DNA from: Rachycentron canadum
Lineage: Eukaryota > Chordata > Actinopteri > Carangiformes > Rachycentridae
Reading direction: 5' to 3'
Length of the DNA stretch: 64,000 bases
Assembly (NCBI GenBank): GCA_038496675.1
Contig: CM076649.1
Coordinates: 19,572,849-19,636,848 of the forward strand
Of this stretch, positions 24,421 to 36,400 are shown in pieces. Made by a program: the position numbers and the translations under genes. Numbering within the stretch: the stretch's first letter is position 1; each line of letters starts with the position of its first letter. The notes under the pieces are model-generated. The model did not search any database. It was not told the DNA's origin and worked only from the letters and a program-made list of their open reading frames with translations.

Positions 24421-27400
24421 AGTTACTTGTCTTGTTTTTATAAGATTTGCTCTCGGTTATCTGCTCCAGAATAACCTTCTCAACCATGCATGCATACCAT
24501 TGTCACTGACATTGGAAATGTTGTCGGACACTCAAATCTGCTTTCATCCAGTTTTACATTACATTTTAGATTATTTTAGATCCTGACAAAGACTCTTAGC
24601 TATGAGGGGCTTGGTTTTTAAACTACTTGCCTAATCCTCTCTGTGAGTCCTGTTTTTGGACCAGGATTTTAGTGATCTCATTTTTGGATTAGATTTTAAA
24701 TGGAGAAATACAGCTGATCACTTGATCTAGCATCCATTATGCCAACTATGAACTTTGAGAATTTTTCCACTCCAGAAAGAAAAGAAACTCATTTCTGGTC
24801 TTAGGGAAGAAATCCAATAGCTCTTTGATGAACTTAAAAAGAGAGACCCGCTTTTATCCCTGAGTTGCCTGGAGTTAAAACTGACCATGGTGGAAGGCAT
24901 TGTAGCCACCTCACTGCCCACTGCTCAAACCAGCTCCAAATGGAGATCTGACTATAGTAAGTCCTTCATCATTAATGATTTTATTGTTCTATTATGAATG
25001 GGAACAATTACATACGTTGGCATATATATGTCCATAGAAATGTATGTATGTATGTTTATGTATGTATATTATAGATTATATTATGTGTTACAGTATATGT
25101 TGATATTATAGACAGTAGGGTCCAAAAGTCTGGGACCACCTGCCGAGAATAATATGAAAGACATGTTTAAAATGAATGAGAAAGAATTTTTACATGCATT
25201 TTATTTGAATAAACTTGCATATATTTTTAATATGTGTAAATATCAACATTTTACGATGGGTATTTCATATTTATGTTATAAACTCATATCTTCAAATATC
25301 CAGAGGATGCATATTTGTGATAATAATATACAACATCACTCTTGATATGGGGACATATATATCATATGTTAAATATCTGTATGACTTATGTTCAAAAAGA
25401 AATTCATGATCAGACTTTGTCTATAGCAACACTGGACCTGAAACTAGAAAATTGAAGATATTCAGTTTGTGATATGTTACGATAAAGAAGTCACAACAGA
25501 AGCAGAGGGCAGAAGGAAGTACAGAATATTTCTTTTTTGTTTGTCTTCGATATACTTGAAGAAGAAGATGTGAGGGGGAGATTCAGGGGTCAGAGAAGGA
25601 CGCGAGGATTCTGACGAAGCTGATTCCCTCGTGTACACTGCAGAAAAGAGTCAGTATTTGATGTTCTTCATGGAATATTTAATAAGGCATTTACCTGCTC
25701 TCCTGTTGCTTTGCTCCTCAGAAAACCACAGAGCACTTGGACTGTCATCCTGAATGAAGGAGGCCTGATATCCACATAACTGAGACAGCTCTTCTATACT
25801 TTATCTGCTTTCTTATAAATGAAGCACAGAGCGAACAAGCTGAATTAACCTCTGCTGTCTGGACTTTTTTTTTTTTATAAAGGAAATACAAAAGGAACAA
25901 AGTGATCTGTTATCAGGAAACCTTCATCGAAAGTGCTTTGTTTCCTTGCATCACATCCTAATACCATCTAATGCTGCATGGACGAGATGCAAACATAAAC
26001 TCACTAGAGTGTGTGATTGAATCAAAGAGGCTGCTGACATTTGGCTTCCATCGGCCCCATCATCTCTCAGATCCTGTGTTACTGTCTCAGAGCTGGCCCG
26101 AGGCTCCAATGAACTAAGAGCCTGCTTGGGGCCACCAGGCGCCTCCAAATGAGCAAAGTAAACATGTCAAGTCTTTTTGCAGCCAATTATCGGTACATAA
26201 CGTCCGTGTTGGGTAATTTCACCCCTCGAGATTTACATCCAGTGACAATATTTAGTGCCAGTGCAGGAGCTACTGTGTCCTTCATGTAGTGAGGAGGAGA
26301 GTAAGGGTGTGGAGGACGAGGTGGTTGATGGTTTCTGTTTTTATAAACCATAATCCTTCCTCATGCTGAGTGCCTCGTGCCTTAACCACACTATATTTAT
26401 CATCATTTCTTTTTCACTCTTTTGCCAGCCTGCAAACACAGATATCACAGAATCACAATTTTGGATTTTAAAAAAGACTACGGTTTAATTTTTTCAACCG
26501 TCTGGTATGACCCATACAAGTGTCTTCAGAATTAGTGCTCCATGGTGGTAGACGTACTGGGCCTTGGTTGTCTCGAATGCAATGATATAAACATGGACTG
26601 TACCAAGGGCGACGTCTGTAGGCTACATTCGTCGCCATGGTTACTACAATAACAGTCCTAGCTGGGTTTTTGGAAAAGATGGTGATTTAGTTTAAAATAA
26701 GTTCTTACTCAAAGTTAGAGCATCTTTGTAGTCACGGTTACAATAATACCAACAAATATTTCACGAACGATAGAAACCAAATGAACTGCTACTTTCACAT
26801 GGGAATCGAAGTCATATTCCTGTGTTTTGTTGACGTGGCTCTATAAACTCCGTTGCGGCACTTTTCCCTTCCTGTCATAATTAATACGACCACTAGATGT
26901 CGCCTAGCAACAAATCTAACTGCGGGTCACGCTAACCTGCTGACAGACGACCCGCGGGCTCGGTTTTTACAGGAGGAAAGTCCTGGGGTCACTAGCTGCT
27001 TTTTGTGTTGCTTCTGCAGTGACATCGAGGCACTCAACCAACACTGGTTCATTTACTGTGCTTCATTTACCATTTCAGTCACAGTTATTTGTGCATGTAT
27101 TCTCTAAAGAACACAGAGTGACCATACGATGAACATTTTATTGGACATGTTGAAACATACAACCACTTTATAAATAGTGTAACGTTGGGATTCAGTGGTG
27201 AAATGTAATTAATATGCTTCTACATTAATACACACTTCTACTCCGCTACATTTTAGAGGGAAATGTACTTACGCTGTACATTTATCTTTAGTGACAGCTT
27301 TGGTCACTAATTACTAGTCATTGCTCTATGTAACGAGAACTTTTTCGTTTGATTCTTACCAACATTTTTCTTTTCCATCAGTGACATTGTGAGTACAGGA

Positions 27401-28779
27401 CATGTAGTGGAGTATTTCTACATTTCAGTATTGCTACTTATCCTTGAATAAATTATCTGAATCCTTCTCCCACCCTGGTTAGGGTAGTTATCAAACCAAC
27501 ATATTGTATGGCTGCAAAGAGTTTGGACCATTCCTGCTGTGTCTAACCAGGCATTCAAACAGAAACCAGCTTTGTGCTGAGAAAATGTTGTTTCTTCAAG
27601 TACTGGTGAAACAATGAAATAAGATCTAGGACGGACACTTTGAATAATGGAGTTTAAAGGCTTATATCACATGCCACAACACAAACACAACAGGTTTGCA
27701 ACCAACAATAACTGTATGCTTTGTAACAATAGCTGCAGTGTATACACTAGAAATACACATTCAACAGTAATCGGCCTGGAATGTGCACTTGCACATTCTT
27801 GACCCAGGTTCAACATTTTTGATGAGTGACTCTACATTTTTCAGTCAAAGCCCCTGTCACAGATGCAGCGCTCTCTCAGAAATAAATGAGGGTTCTTATT
27901 TTAACATAGTGCTAATATTGGCCTGAACACAGCTTAATTCACATGATAGGAACAATTGCCCTGTCTGATCAGAGCCACTACTTACATTCAACATGTACAT
28001 GCAGTGAACCAGTCTAACTACAGTATCTGCTGCTGCTCTCCAGCTTCTTATTCTGGCTGTTACAGCTGCTTGAGAAGCACTGACTGAAAGAAACCAAATG
28101 TCAAGAAACAGTCAAACCAGTCCCATCTCAACAGACAGACTGTGAGGTGCCAACAAGTTTTCATGGCATGTTTTCCTCGCACACTTCTGAGTTCAAAGTG
28201 ACTTGCTTCACAGGAACTCCAGAAAGGCCTGCAGACGGGCTGCAGGTCCATTTAAAATCCATGGAGGACTCAGTGTGGACACACTCTGACAGGTGTATCC
28301 TGGCTGCCACCCAGTGGCTCAACTACAGTATCACATTCATCTCAGCCGTAACTATCAAGGCTTTAATGCCAGGTGGCTGCTATCCAAGTAAATGCTATAA
28401 GAAAGTCATGAAAATTTGAAATGCTAAAGGGCAAAGGGAATATTGGAGGAACACCACAGTAAATCACAGCCAGTGTCTGTGATACTGTGGGTAATGTGTC
28501 AGACCATTAAAACTAGGCGGAGATTGTTGCCCTATAAATGTAAATCATTTTAATAAAATAACCAGAAGCCAGAAGTCTGAGCTATGTTAGATCAAAATAC
28601 ATTTTAATAGTTCTCATGAATGGAAAAAATAATTCTATTCTTCAATAGCATCCTGCTTAAATTATTACAACTCCTTTTGTTCTGAACTCAGAGGGATAGA
28701 AAGTGATGCTTTGGTTTGGACCAGTTATGTCTTTGTAGGTTACCTGGCAACTGGTGCCAGGACATGACCACCTGCACCA
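24421..28779. other. Region without recognisable gene
   Basis: It holds a possible Tc1 end (25.1 kb), a repeat-free GC-richer stretch (25.95-26.3 kb) and a broken protein-like frame at about 24.81-24.96 kb. No gene model could be built. Confidence 0.45.
25112..25150 (+). mobile_element. Relic of a Tc1-like terminal inverted repeat
   Basis: ACAGTAGGGTCCAAAAGTCT followed by GGGACCACC resembles the outer end of Tc1/mariner-type elements in fish, whose tips read CAGTG-GG-CAAAAGT. No matching inverted end or transposase remnant was found nearby, so only one end is supported. Confidence 0.4.
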
Positions 28780-28988
28780 TTAAATGATAAAAAGTGAATG
28801 TGTTGATCTTCAGAAGGCTAGCTGTTGCCTGCTACTTCCAGTCTTTATGCTAAGCTAAATTAGCCAGGTGCTGGATCTAGCTCCATGGTTCAGATATCGG
28901 AGTGGTACTGACCTTCACGTGTAACTTTCAGCAAGAAAGTGAAAGTAAAAAGTGTGTTTTCCAAAAATGCTGAACTATTTCTTTAACA
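28780..28988 (+). repeat. Dispersed teleost repeat, family D, copy 2
   Basis: CTTCCAGTCTTTATGCTAAG, AGCCAGGTGCTGGATCTAGC, CGGAGTGGTACTGACCTTCA, CAGCAAGAAAGTGAA and ATGCTGAACTATTTCTTTA form the full-order family pattern, longer than the 17.0-kb copy. Confidence 0.65.
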
Positions 28989-29470
28989 GAGAAAACATTT
29001 GTTTAAACATTTGTGTTGGCTCGCTTTTCATTTTAGAAACTAATTCATAAATTTGAATAACTTTAAATGGTAAATACTCATCATTTATCACTGTCCAGTA
29101 TTAGATGAGATGACAAGCTGATCTTTTGAAGTGACCTCATTTTGAGGCTGAAATCATTGGAAAAACAATATTTGATGCCCTCTGAAACTAGATGTTGAAA
29201 ATATAAAAGTAATTTTAATAGAGTTATTGTCTCAATCATCCACTATGCTGTGACTGCCACTTACCATTTTTACATCACATTACTTTCACTCAACGTCTGC
29301 TGAGCACCGCTGAATAAATTTGATGCAACCATGTGGGAAATCAAGAGAGAGAGGGGAAAAAAAAACTGCCAACATGTTCAGCAGCCTGTGGTAAATTCAC
29401 AGATCCATCACTTTACTTATCCTCAAGCTCAGCTTGAATTAGCCCTGTCACCTCCAGTTCCTAGGAAATC

Positions 29471-29743
29471 ATGGAGTGTGTGATTTGTGCTGCTAATAGA
29501 CTCACTGGCTGCCGGTTGACCTCCATCAAGGACCTGCCCAACACTGGAGCAGTGGAGCACATCACTGCTGACCATGCATCCACAGATAAACAGTCCTCTT
29601 CCATTAAAATGACCCCGTGGCACCACCTGTCAAAACTCTGTCAATCATTACTGGCTGTGTTTAGATTTGGATTTTCACTCAGATTAAACTCGTTTTCCAT
29701 ACAGGCTTGTGGACTTTGCGGCTTTACGATACAAAAATATTGA
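29471..29743 (+). mobile_element. Possible relic of a LINE ORF2 C-terminus
   Basis: The reading frame contains CRLTSIKDLPNTGAVEHITA followed by a segment ending SLRLNSFSIQACGL. This resembles the C-terminal tail of teleost L2/Rex1-type LINEs, which has a leucine-rich IxDLY stretch, an (N/H)ITADP-like motif and later RxRNSFFPQAIxLLN. The similarity is partial and the frame short, so the call is tentative. Confidence 0.4.
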
Positions 29744-32700
29744 GTAAATTGTAGTTTTAAATGTATCTCAATGCTGACAAAGGTCAATTTAAAACAAGCA
29801 ACAACAACTTTTTATATACAGGCCAGGCACCGCAGCAATTTATATGAAAATGAGACGAGGCGTATTATTCTGGAGAAAGTTAGTGTTAGTCATTTATCAC
29901 AGTGTTAGTGAGTGTCAAACCGACTCCAAACCAAAGGGAGATACACTGTTAAAAGGCCTTTTGGGTAAGAGGCAGCATTTCTAACCACTGTACTGTGTGT
30001 TTTTATCTGGATGTTTATATTTGATTGCTAATGCTAACTAGCAATCAAAAGTAGGCAAGCTTGCCAGTGTTAGCTTGCAATTTCACAAGTTTGTTAATGT
30101 TTCTATAACCTGTGTAAGAGATCTGACAATGATGTGAATCATTGTGTAAAATAAAAGTAATTGAAGAATTAGAAAATAACAATTAAATCAGTCACAAGAT
30201 GCCAGAAAACAATTATCACGCAATAACCCTGGAAACTAAAACACCTACTGTACCTTCAAATTACAAGTGATACATTTTACAGCTATAAATCCGCACAGTC
30301 TTAACATACACACCATAATAAGTCAACGCATGCTGGAAGTATGGCTCTATCTAATACCTACTCAGTATTTATTCCACTGCTGTATTGTTTGTGCAAACTG
30401 TTGGACTCGTATTCAGCTGTTGGTCATTTGCTGCTTATATTGCATCTACTTGTACAGACATAGTTAAATGATTGTTTACCTGTCTTACAGTTCAGCTCTG
30501 CCCTCCTTGTTGTCGTCTATTTGTCCTTCTTACACATCGTCTGAAAATTGCCCTTGGGACTGCGTGTAAATACACAAAGTCAAATTTCTTGTACATGAAG
30601 TCATACTTGGCTTATACTCATAGACTTGACCAATCACTGTGAAAAGGAATATGGACTGTATTAAAAAAAATACTAATATTTTTCTAATAATTCTATGAAA
30701 TCCAAGTGAATAAATAACCTATAAGAAAGTCAAAGCCGGTGGAGTTAAGAGTCAGTTGGATAAAGGGGGGAGGAGGACGTCTGTGGCTAAACCTCTTTCC
30801 TGTGTTTGGTGAAGCCAGCAATGATCACACCGAGGACGGCTGTGCTGTTGTTGATCACTGCATCGGAGCTGGACGCTGCTGCTCTGCACGACACAGCTCT
30901 GCAGACACTGACCCAGTCAAGACCAGCAGCAACTACAGCCAAACCCTCCACGCTGCACACAAGAGGGGCCAACAACTGACTGAGCGGTTTACAGACAGCA
31001 TCTCCAACCAAAGTCTGACTCTCACAGACCAGCCACAGAAAACTCCTCAAAATAACACGAAATAGATGCACAACAGTCTATACCTGCACACAAGAGGAGA
31101 CGAACAATTGACTCAAGTCAGTGTGTGGTACTGCCGATTGGATGTGACACACACAAGAAGACCACGCCCACCAGACAAGAAGTTGATCGCTGCACACAAA
31201 TCAAGGTGTTTATATATTTCAGTTCCGTGCAGCTGACATTGTTTCCCAAGTTTCTGATCCCTCAACAGAGCAACGTAATACATTGCACTCTATTTTAAAC
31301 TTTCTGAATTAGGTGAACAACTGTCCTGTACAATCCATGAGAACGAAACATAAATGACACAATCCAGCTGAGCTTCTGTTCAGAAAAACATTCATCAAAT
31401 ATTAATTCAGGTCACAACAATATGATAAACAGGCGGTCAGATGATAAACTGGAAAGCTCCTCTGTATACTGTTCTCTACTGGACACCTGGGACATGTACA
31501 TGAAACCTTATCACTGCTTTATAACATAACACTGAGCGAGTTTGACAGATAGGCCCTTTAAAAACCCTTTCACTGTACACCTCCTGAGGACCGTCACAAA
31601 TACCTGCCGTCCACAGAAGACACTCACTGTTTCATGAGGACTTTTGAGGACAGGTTCTTTTTAGTGATTCAGTGCTTCTGCCAATTTTTATAAAAAATAC
31701 TTAGCTTAGCTGCTGAATAATAAATGCCATTGATATTCATCTTGCAGACTCTAAGTGTAATTCACTTATGGTCCCCCACACAGTTGAACCAATGTCTGTA
31801 ACCTTAGTTAGCTGAGGCTGCTTGTTACAGATATAAGTTCTGTCTGCAGGGAAAAAGAAATGATGAGCCGGTAGCATTCATTTCCAGTGCCATTCAACCT
31901 TTAGAGACTCTATAGCACCTACCATGTTGCATATGCTGGACTGCTTATGCTAATTTCATATAACACACACCCACACGTCTTGCTCACAAAAGAATTTGCC
32001 TGAAGCCGAATCCCTTTGTTTTATCTTTTTGATCTTTGTATCCCAGGTCAATTGGTGATCGTAGCCCTGTTGCCATACACATAGCACTTGGATTTTTTGG
32101 TTTCTGCAACAACATTGTGCACATTTTTCATACAGCTAACACAGAGTGATAGCATTAGTCTACCAGCTGGTTCGGAAAAAGTCTAACTCAAGGCTCTAGT
32201 TTTTCCTCTAGTCAGGACAGCAAGGAGGGAGTGTCATACCGAAGTGTGTGTTGTGTGCGTTGTGGCTGTGGAACTCCTTGGTTTTAATTTCTGTGTTAAC
32301 AGGTTTTGGCCGGAGACACTGCCTCGCCGCTGTGCAGTCACATGATATGGAGATTTGGCGCCTCACTTCCACCTCCACAACCATTTTAGCAGTTGCATGT
32401 GGAGACATTTTCTGTCAAAAAAAACAAAAAAAAAAAACTTTTTTTTCTTAATCAAAAGAAATCCAATATTCAGGTACTCTGAAATCTGGGTTAAAAAAAA
32501 AAAAAAAGAAAAAAAAGTTGATTAGAAATGTTCCTGACAATTGAATATGTGTCAGCCCATCAGCCACAAAGCTTGAGGCAGAGTTAGCAAAGGTAATAAA
32601 TGATTAATACTTGATATGAGGCAATAAATCAGATTTTACCTTTGAAACCTTTTATTCTAATGTTCCAGCTTGAAATTATTAGAAAATGTGTTTATCTTAT

Positions 32701-33079
32701 TCTTTCCTAGCACTTTCATAATAAGCGCTACTCGTGGCAGAGGAGGTCAAATCTCAACCTCTACAATTGCGTTTGCTTTGCTTTAACTATCAAACAAGCC
32801 AATGTCTTTAAGTTAAAAAAAAAAACAAAAAACGCACAAACAATCAAAACACCATTTTATCATGCAGATTAAAACGGGGATTAATGTACAATCAGTGTTA
32901 CTGTTGTATTTACATTGAAATCTAAGTGTAAGATATATTTTGTTTTCGAGAGGATCTTCGTGCTCGGAGAGAAAAGTGAATGTAAACTGTTCTATACCTC
33001 TGACCATTGCCTGTAAGCAGAGGCCCTGACTGCTTGTAGCCCCACCAACATAAATATTTAGCTGTCGTTGCTGTTACAC
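29744..33079. other. Region without recognisable gene
   Basis: Mostly AT-rich with A/T homopolymers at 32.4-32.5 kb. One 52-codon frame at 30821-30979 has a signal-peptide-like start. Confidence 0.4.
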
Positions 33080-33435
33080 TCATGTTTTGAACTCTGAGGC
33101 TGAGCTACTGGGTCCTTCTCAAGTGTCACCCATTGGTTTGTGAGCTGCTGTTTTGAAGCCTCCAGTTTGTAAACTGGCCATCACCATCTTGGTTTGGTTG
33201 TCAATCACACAGTAGCCCCCTGCTTCATGGTCTATTTTCCTCTAAATTATATCATTTAAAAAATGAACATAAAAAATTAGACCATAAACTTCTTAGGAAA
33301 ATGTTTACTGCGGTCATATACCAAGGGAGAAGTAGAGACATTTTCACTTAGACTTCAATACAATCTGACTTCTTTAACAATCAGTGGCTCCACTTTACAG
33401 ACCCAATGCTCAACGTCTGCTTTATATACAGTCTG
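33080..33435 (-). repeat. MITE-like repeat, family A, copy 5 (inverted, internally deleted)
   Basis: GTCAATCACACAGTAGCCCC, CATTTAAAAAATGAACAT, GGAAAATGTTTACTG, CCAAGGGAGAAGTAGAGACA and CTCCACTTTACAGACCCA are in family order, but the CGCCCCC block is deleted. The outer flank GTGAGCTGCTGTTTTGAAGC to CTGGCCATCACCATCTTGG may be a true terminal segment, since a related stretch ends copy 1. Confidence 0.65.
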
Positions 33436-36400
33436 TGGTCGTACTTCATAACCCATGTTATAAGGTGAACATATTAACTGCCACATAATGGAGAACAGAT
33501 GGGGGGGGGCATATAAACAAGACTGGGGATGAGTTTGTTTGCCTGTAATTTTTAGGGCAATTTCAATATATTTATATATTTTCATTTTTACTTTTTAAAA
33601 AAAAAAAACCTTTGTTCATAGTTTTGTGAATTATATAGTCATTTCACTTTAGACCAGTGTGTCCTAGCTATTGTCTTTTTTGTATCATGTCTTCTTTCTA
33701 TGCACAGCAGTAGAAGTATTTTGATGAATCCATGTATTTTTAAATGGATTATCTACACAGAAGAATTAACTGATGTGGAACAAAGACGTCAAAATCACGT
33801 GAATATCAACGGTTTCAATAAAAACCAACAGTTACAGGTTTTTTTTTTATTTGTTCATCTGCATCCCTTGTTTTTTCAGCGCGGTCTGTTTGACTCTTCC
33901 CCGTCTTCTTCTCTACAGCACTCACCTGCCAGAGGACGAGTGCAGACGAGTGGAGAGTTGGCAGGAGCTCAGAGCGGAAAGATGAGTGAAGAAAATAACC
34001 TGCACGAGTCGATGTGGGTGGAGGTTAACTACACTGTAGATGCGGTGTTTTAAACCCAAGCAAAAATATACTTGGCAACTTGCTCAGTGACGCACACTTG
34101 CAACAACTTGCAAACATAATCTCCAATGGGAATGAGGCAACGATGAAACGTAATGGAACTGGCTGCTCTTTAGAAGGTGTTCAGAGAAGCAAACCTTTAA
34201 TCCACTGAATGTTTCCTCTGTATTTAGACCTCATGTCTTCAAACTGCCATTTAGCACAATGTTTCATAAAGCATGTCTCACACCTACAGATAGAAAGTAC
34301 ACCAGCATATTGCTGTCAAAACAGTGCTACATCCATGTATTGATTTATCTGGCAGAGATGCGGGGTGAGAGATTGATGTCGGCACAGGAAGGCAGAAAAA
34401 AAGTAGAATAGCAGTCCTGACTAAGAGGACATCGTGAAGGTCTCCTTACAGGCCTAATCCTTGTTACTGAGTCTGCATCCTGACAGAGATTGTACAGGAT
34501 TAATCAAGACTAACACATTTAAACAAAGTTTCTGTCGTCACAGGTGAAGACTGAGATCTGTAAAATATTGGTAGGATGACTAAGCAGCAGCTTCACATTG
34601 TTACTCATCCCTTCTTTCCATGTCCAAATCAGCACCTGCTCACGTCGGTCTGGTGTTGGGCTCACTCATGCCAGTGTTATCTGGTTGCCAGAGGAGCTGC
34701 CAGATCACAGCTAAACATTTGTATGACCTCAAGAGAAATGAGGAAAAACGTCTCTTGCACTGATACAATACTTGGGCTGCAACACTAGGAAGTGTCCACA
34801 CCTCAGCCATCGCTGCTTACAGTCCCTGTTATGTGCTCGAGGCCGAATGTGTATGTGCATACAGGTGACACACGTTCACCAATGGTTTAACACACTATTG
34901 CATCCACAGGTGGCAGTAAACACGCTAAGAAATGCAGCAGTGTGCCAACAACAGACAGGTAAGAAGACTTCCAGGTAGTGAACATGGACACAAACATGGA
35001 CAAGATAGTTAATTGTTAATGAGTAAGGACGTCCATTTAAACATGTTTGCTGGACCTCACGGATTCAGATGATGCGTTTTATTCTGTAACACTTAATTTA
35101 AATGCAACTGTCTTTACCAGAAAACTCTACAAAGACCCTTGAAATAAAAGTGTCTGTAGGAGCTGTTACCTCAGCCTTTGTGTTGTCTGAAAATGACACA
35201 GACAGATGTGTCACGCACTACTGATTAATCAGGACACGACAAACTGCAACAAAATCAAAATGAGTTTTGTTGCTCAGATAGAGACAGTAAATCTTTTTTT
35301 TTTCTTTAAGTCATGGCCTCTTCTCTCTTCCTTTACTTTCAACAACTCTCTATCTTCATCTATCTCTATAAACCCTTCACCCCCCAGGAAAACCTGCCCT
35401 CTGCCGAGTGTTTCTCTTGATCAGTGCTCTCTCCCACCCCCAACCACAAAAGACATCTGTCCTTGAAAGCCCTGAGTCTAAACCAGCCTGCCAGACGTCC
35501 GATAACTCTTGGTCCTGCCAGTGGACGGCGGTAATTAGTGTCAGCTAGACTAATTAATGTCAGATCTCCTGGCCGAGGTAGTGCCCTGAAGAAAGCACAC
35601 AGACTGTTACTGCTGTATCTGCCAGCACACACACACACATATAAACACACACACATGAACACACCTCCAGCCTGCAGTTAATAAATATGCTGCAGTGACA
35701 AAAGAAAAGGTAAAAGTGGGTGCAAATGAGTATCAGCACCATTCTAGTGACTTGAGCTAAAATAGTTACATAACAGCAGCACACAGCTTGCAGTGGAGGG
35801 TAATCTGTCTGTAACTTATTGTTCAGTCTGTCGTAAACACGACCAAGGACAAGATTTAGATTTAGCGTTGGAAGCAGCGTGTTCGGTAATTTCTCAGTGA
35901 AGCAAAGTGCAGTGATGAGAGTGTTATTTTCCTTATATAGTGTCTATAGTGTGTAGAGCTTTTCAAATATAAAGTGTTGCAGTGCAAGTCACACCAGCAT
36001 GATATGCTGTCATTGAGTGGAAGTAAAACAATGTGCTTCTGCTCCTAATATTGAAACCCTATGTTAATATAATCAGTCTGACTTCCACTTAAATATGTCT
36101 CCACTGTTCAATGTGAATCCACATCCACGATGCCTCGGAACATGCCTCAGGATCCTTCTAAATTTTATTCAGTATCAAAGCAACATTTCTAGCTCACGCT
36201 CAGCTGACGGCTTCCACTTTTCTCTGTCATCATACTGGTTCCCAAATAGGCCTACAGTGGCTGACGAGGGCCAAACACAGAGCCCAAAACAAATACATCA
36301 AAAGAAACATGCTGCAAATTTGAAAGAAAAAAATCGCCCCAGGAAGCGAAAACAAATATGTTCACAGCAAACAGGGAGCAAAGATGGAAAACAAAAACAC

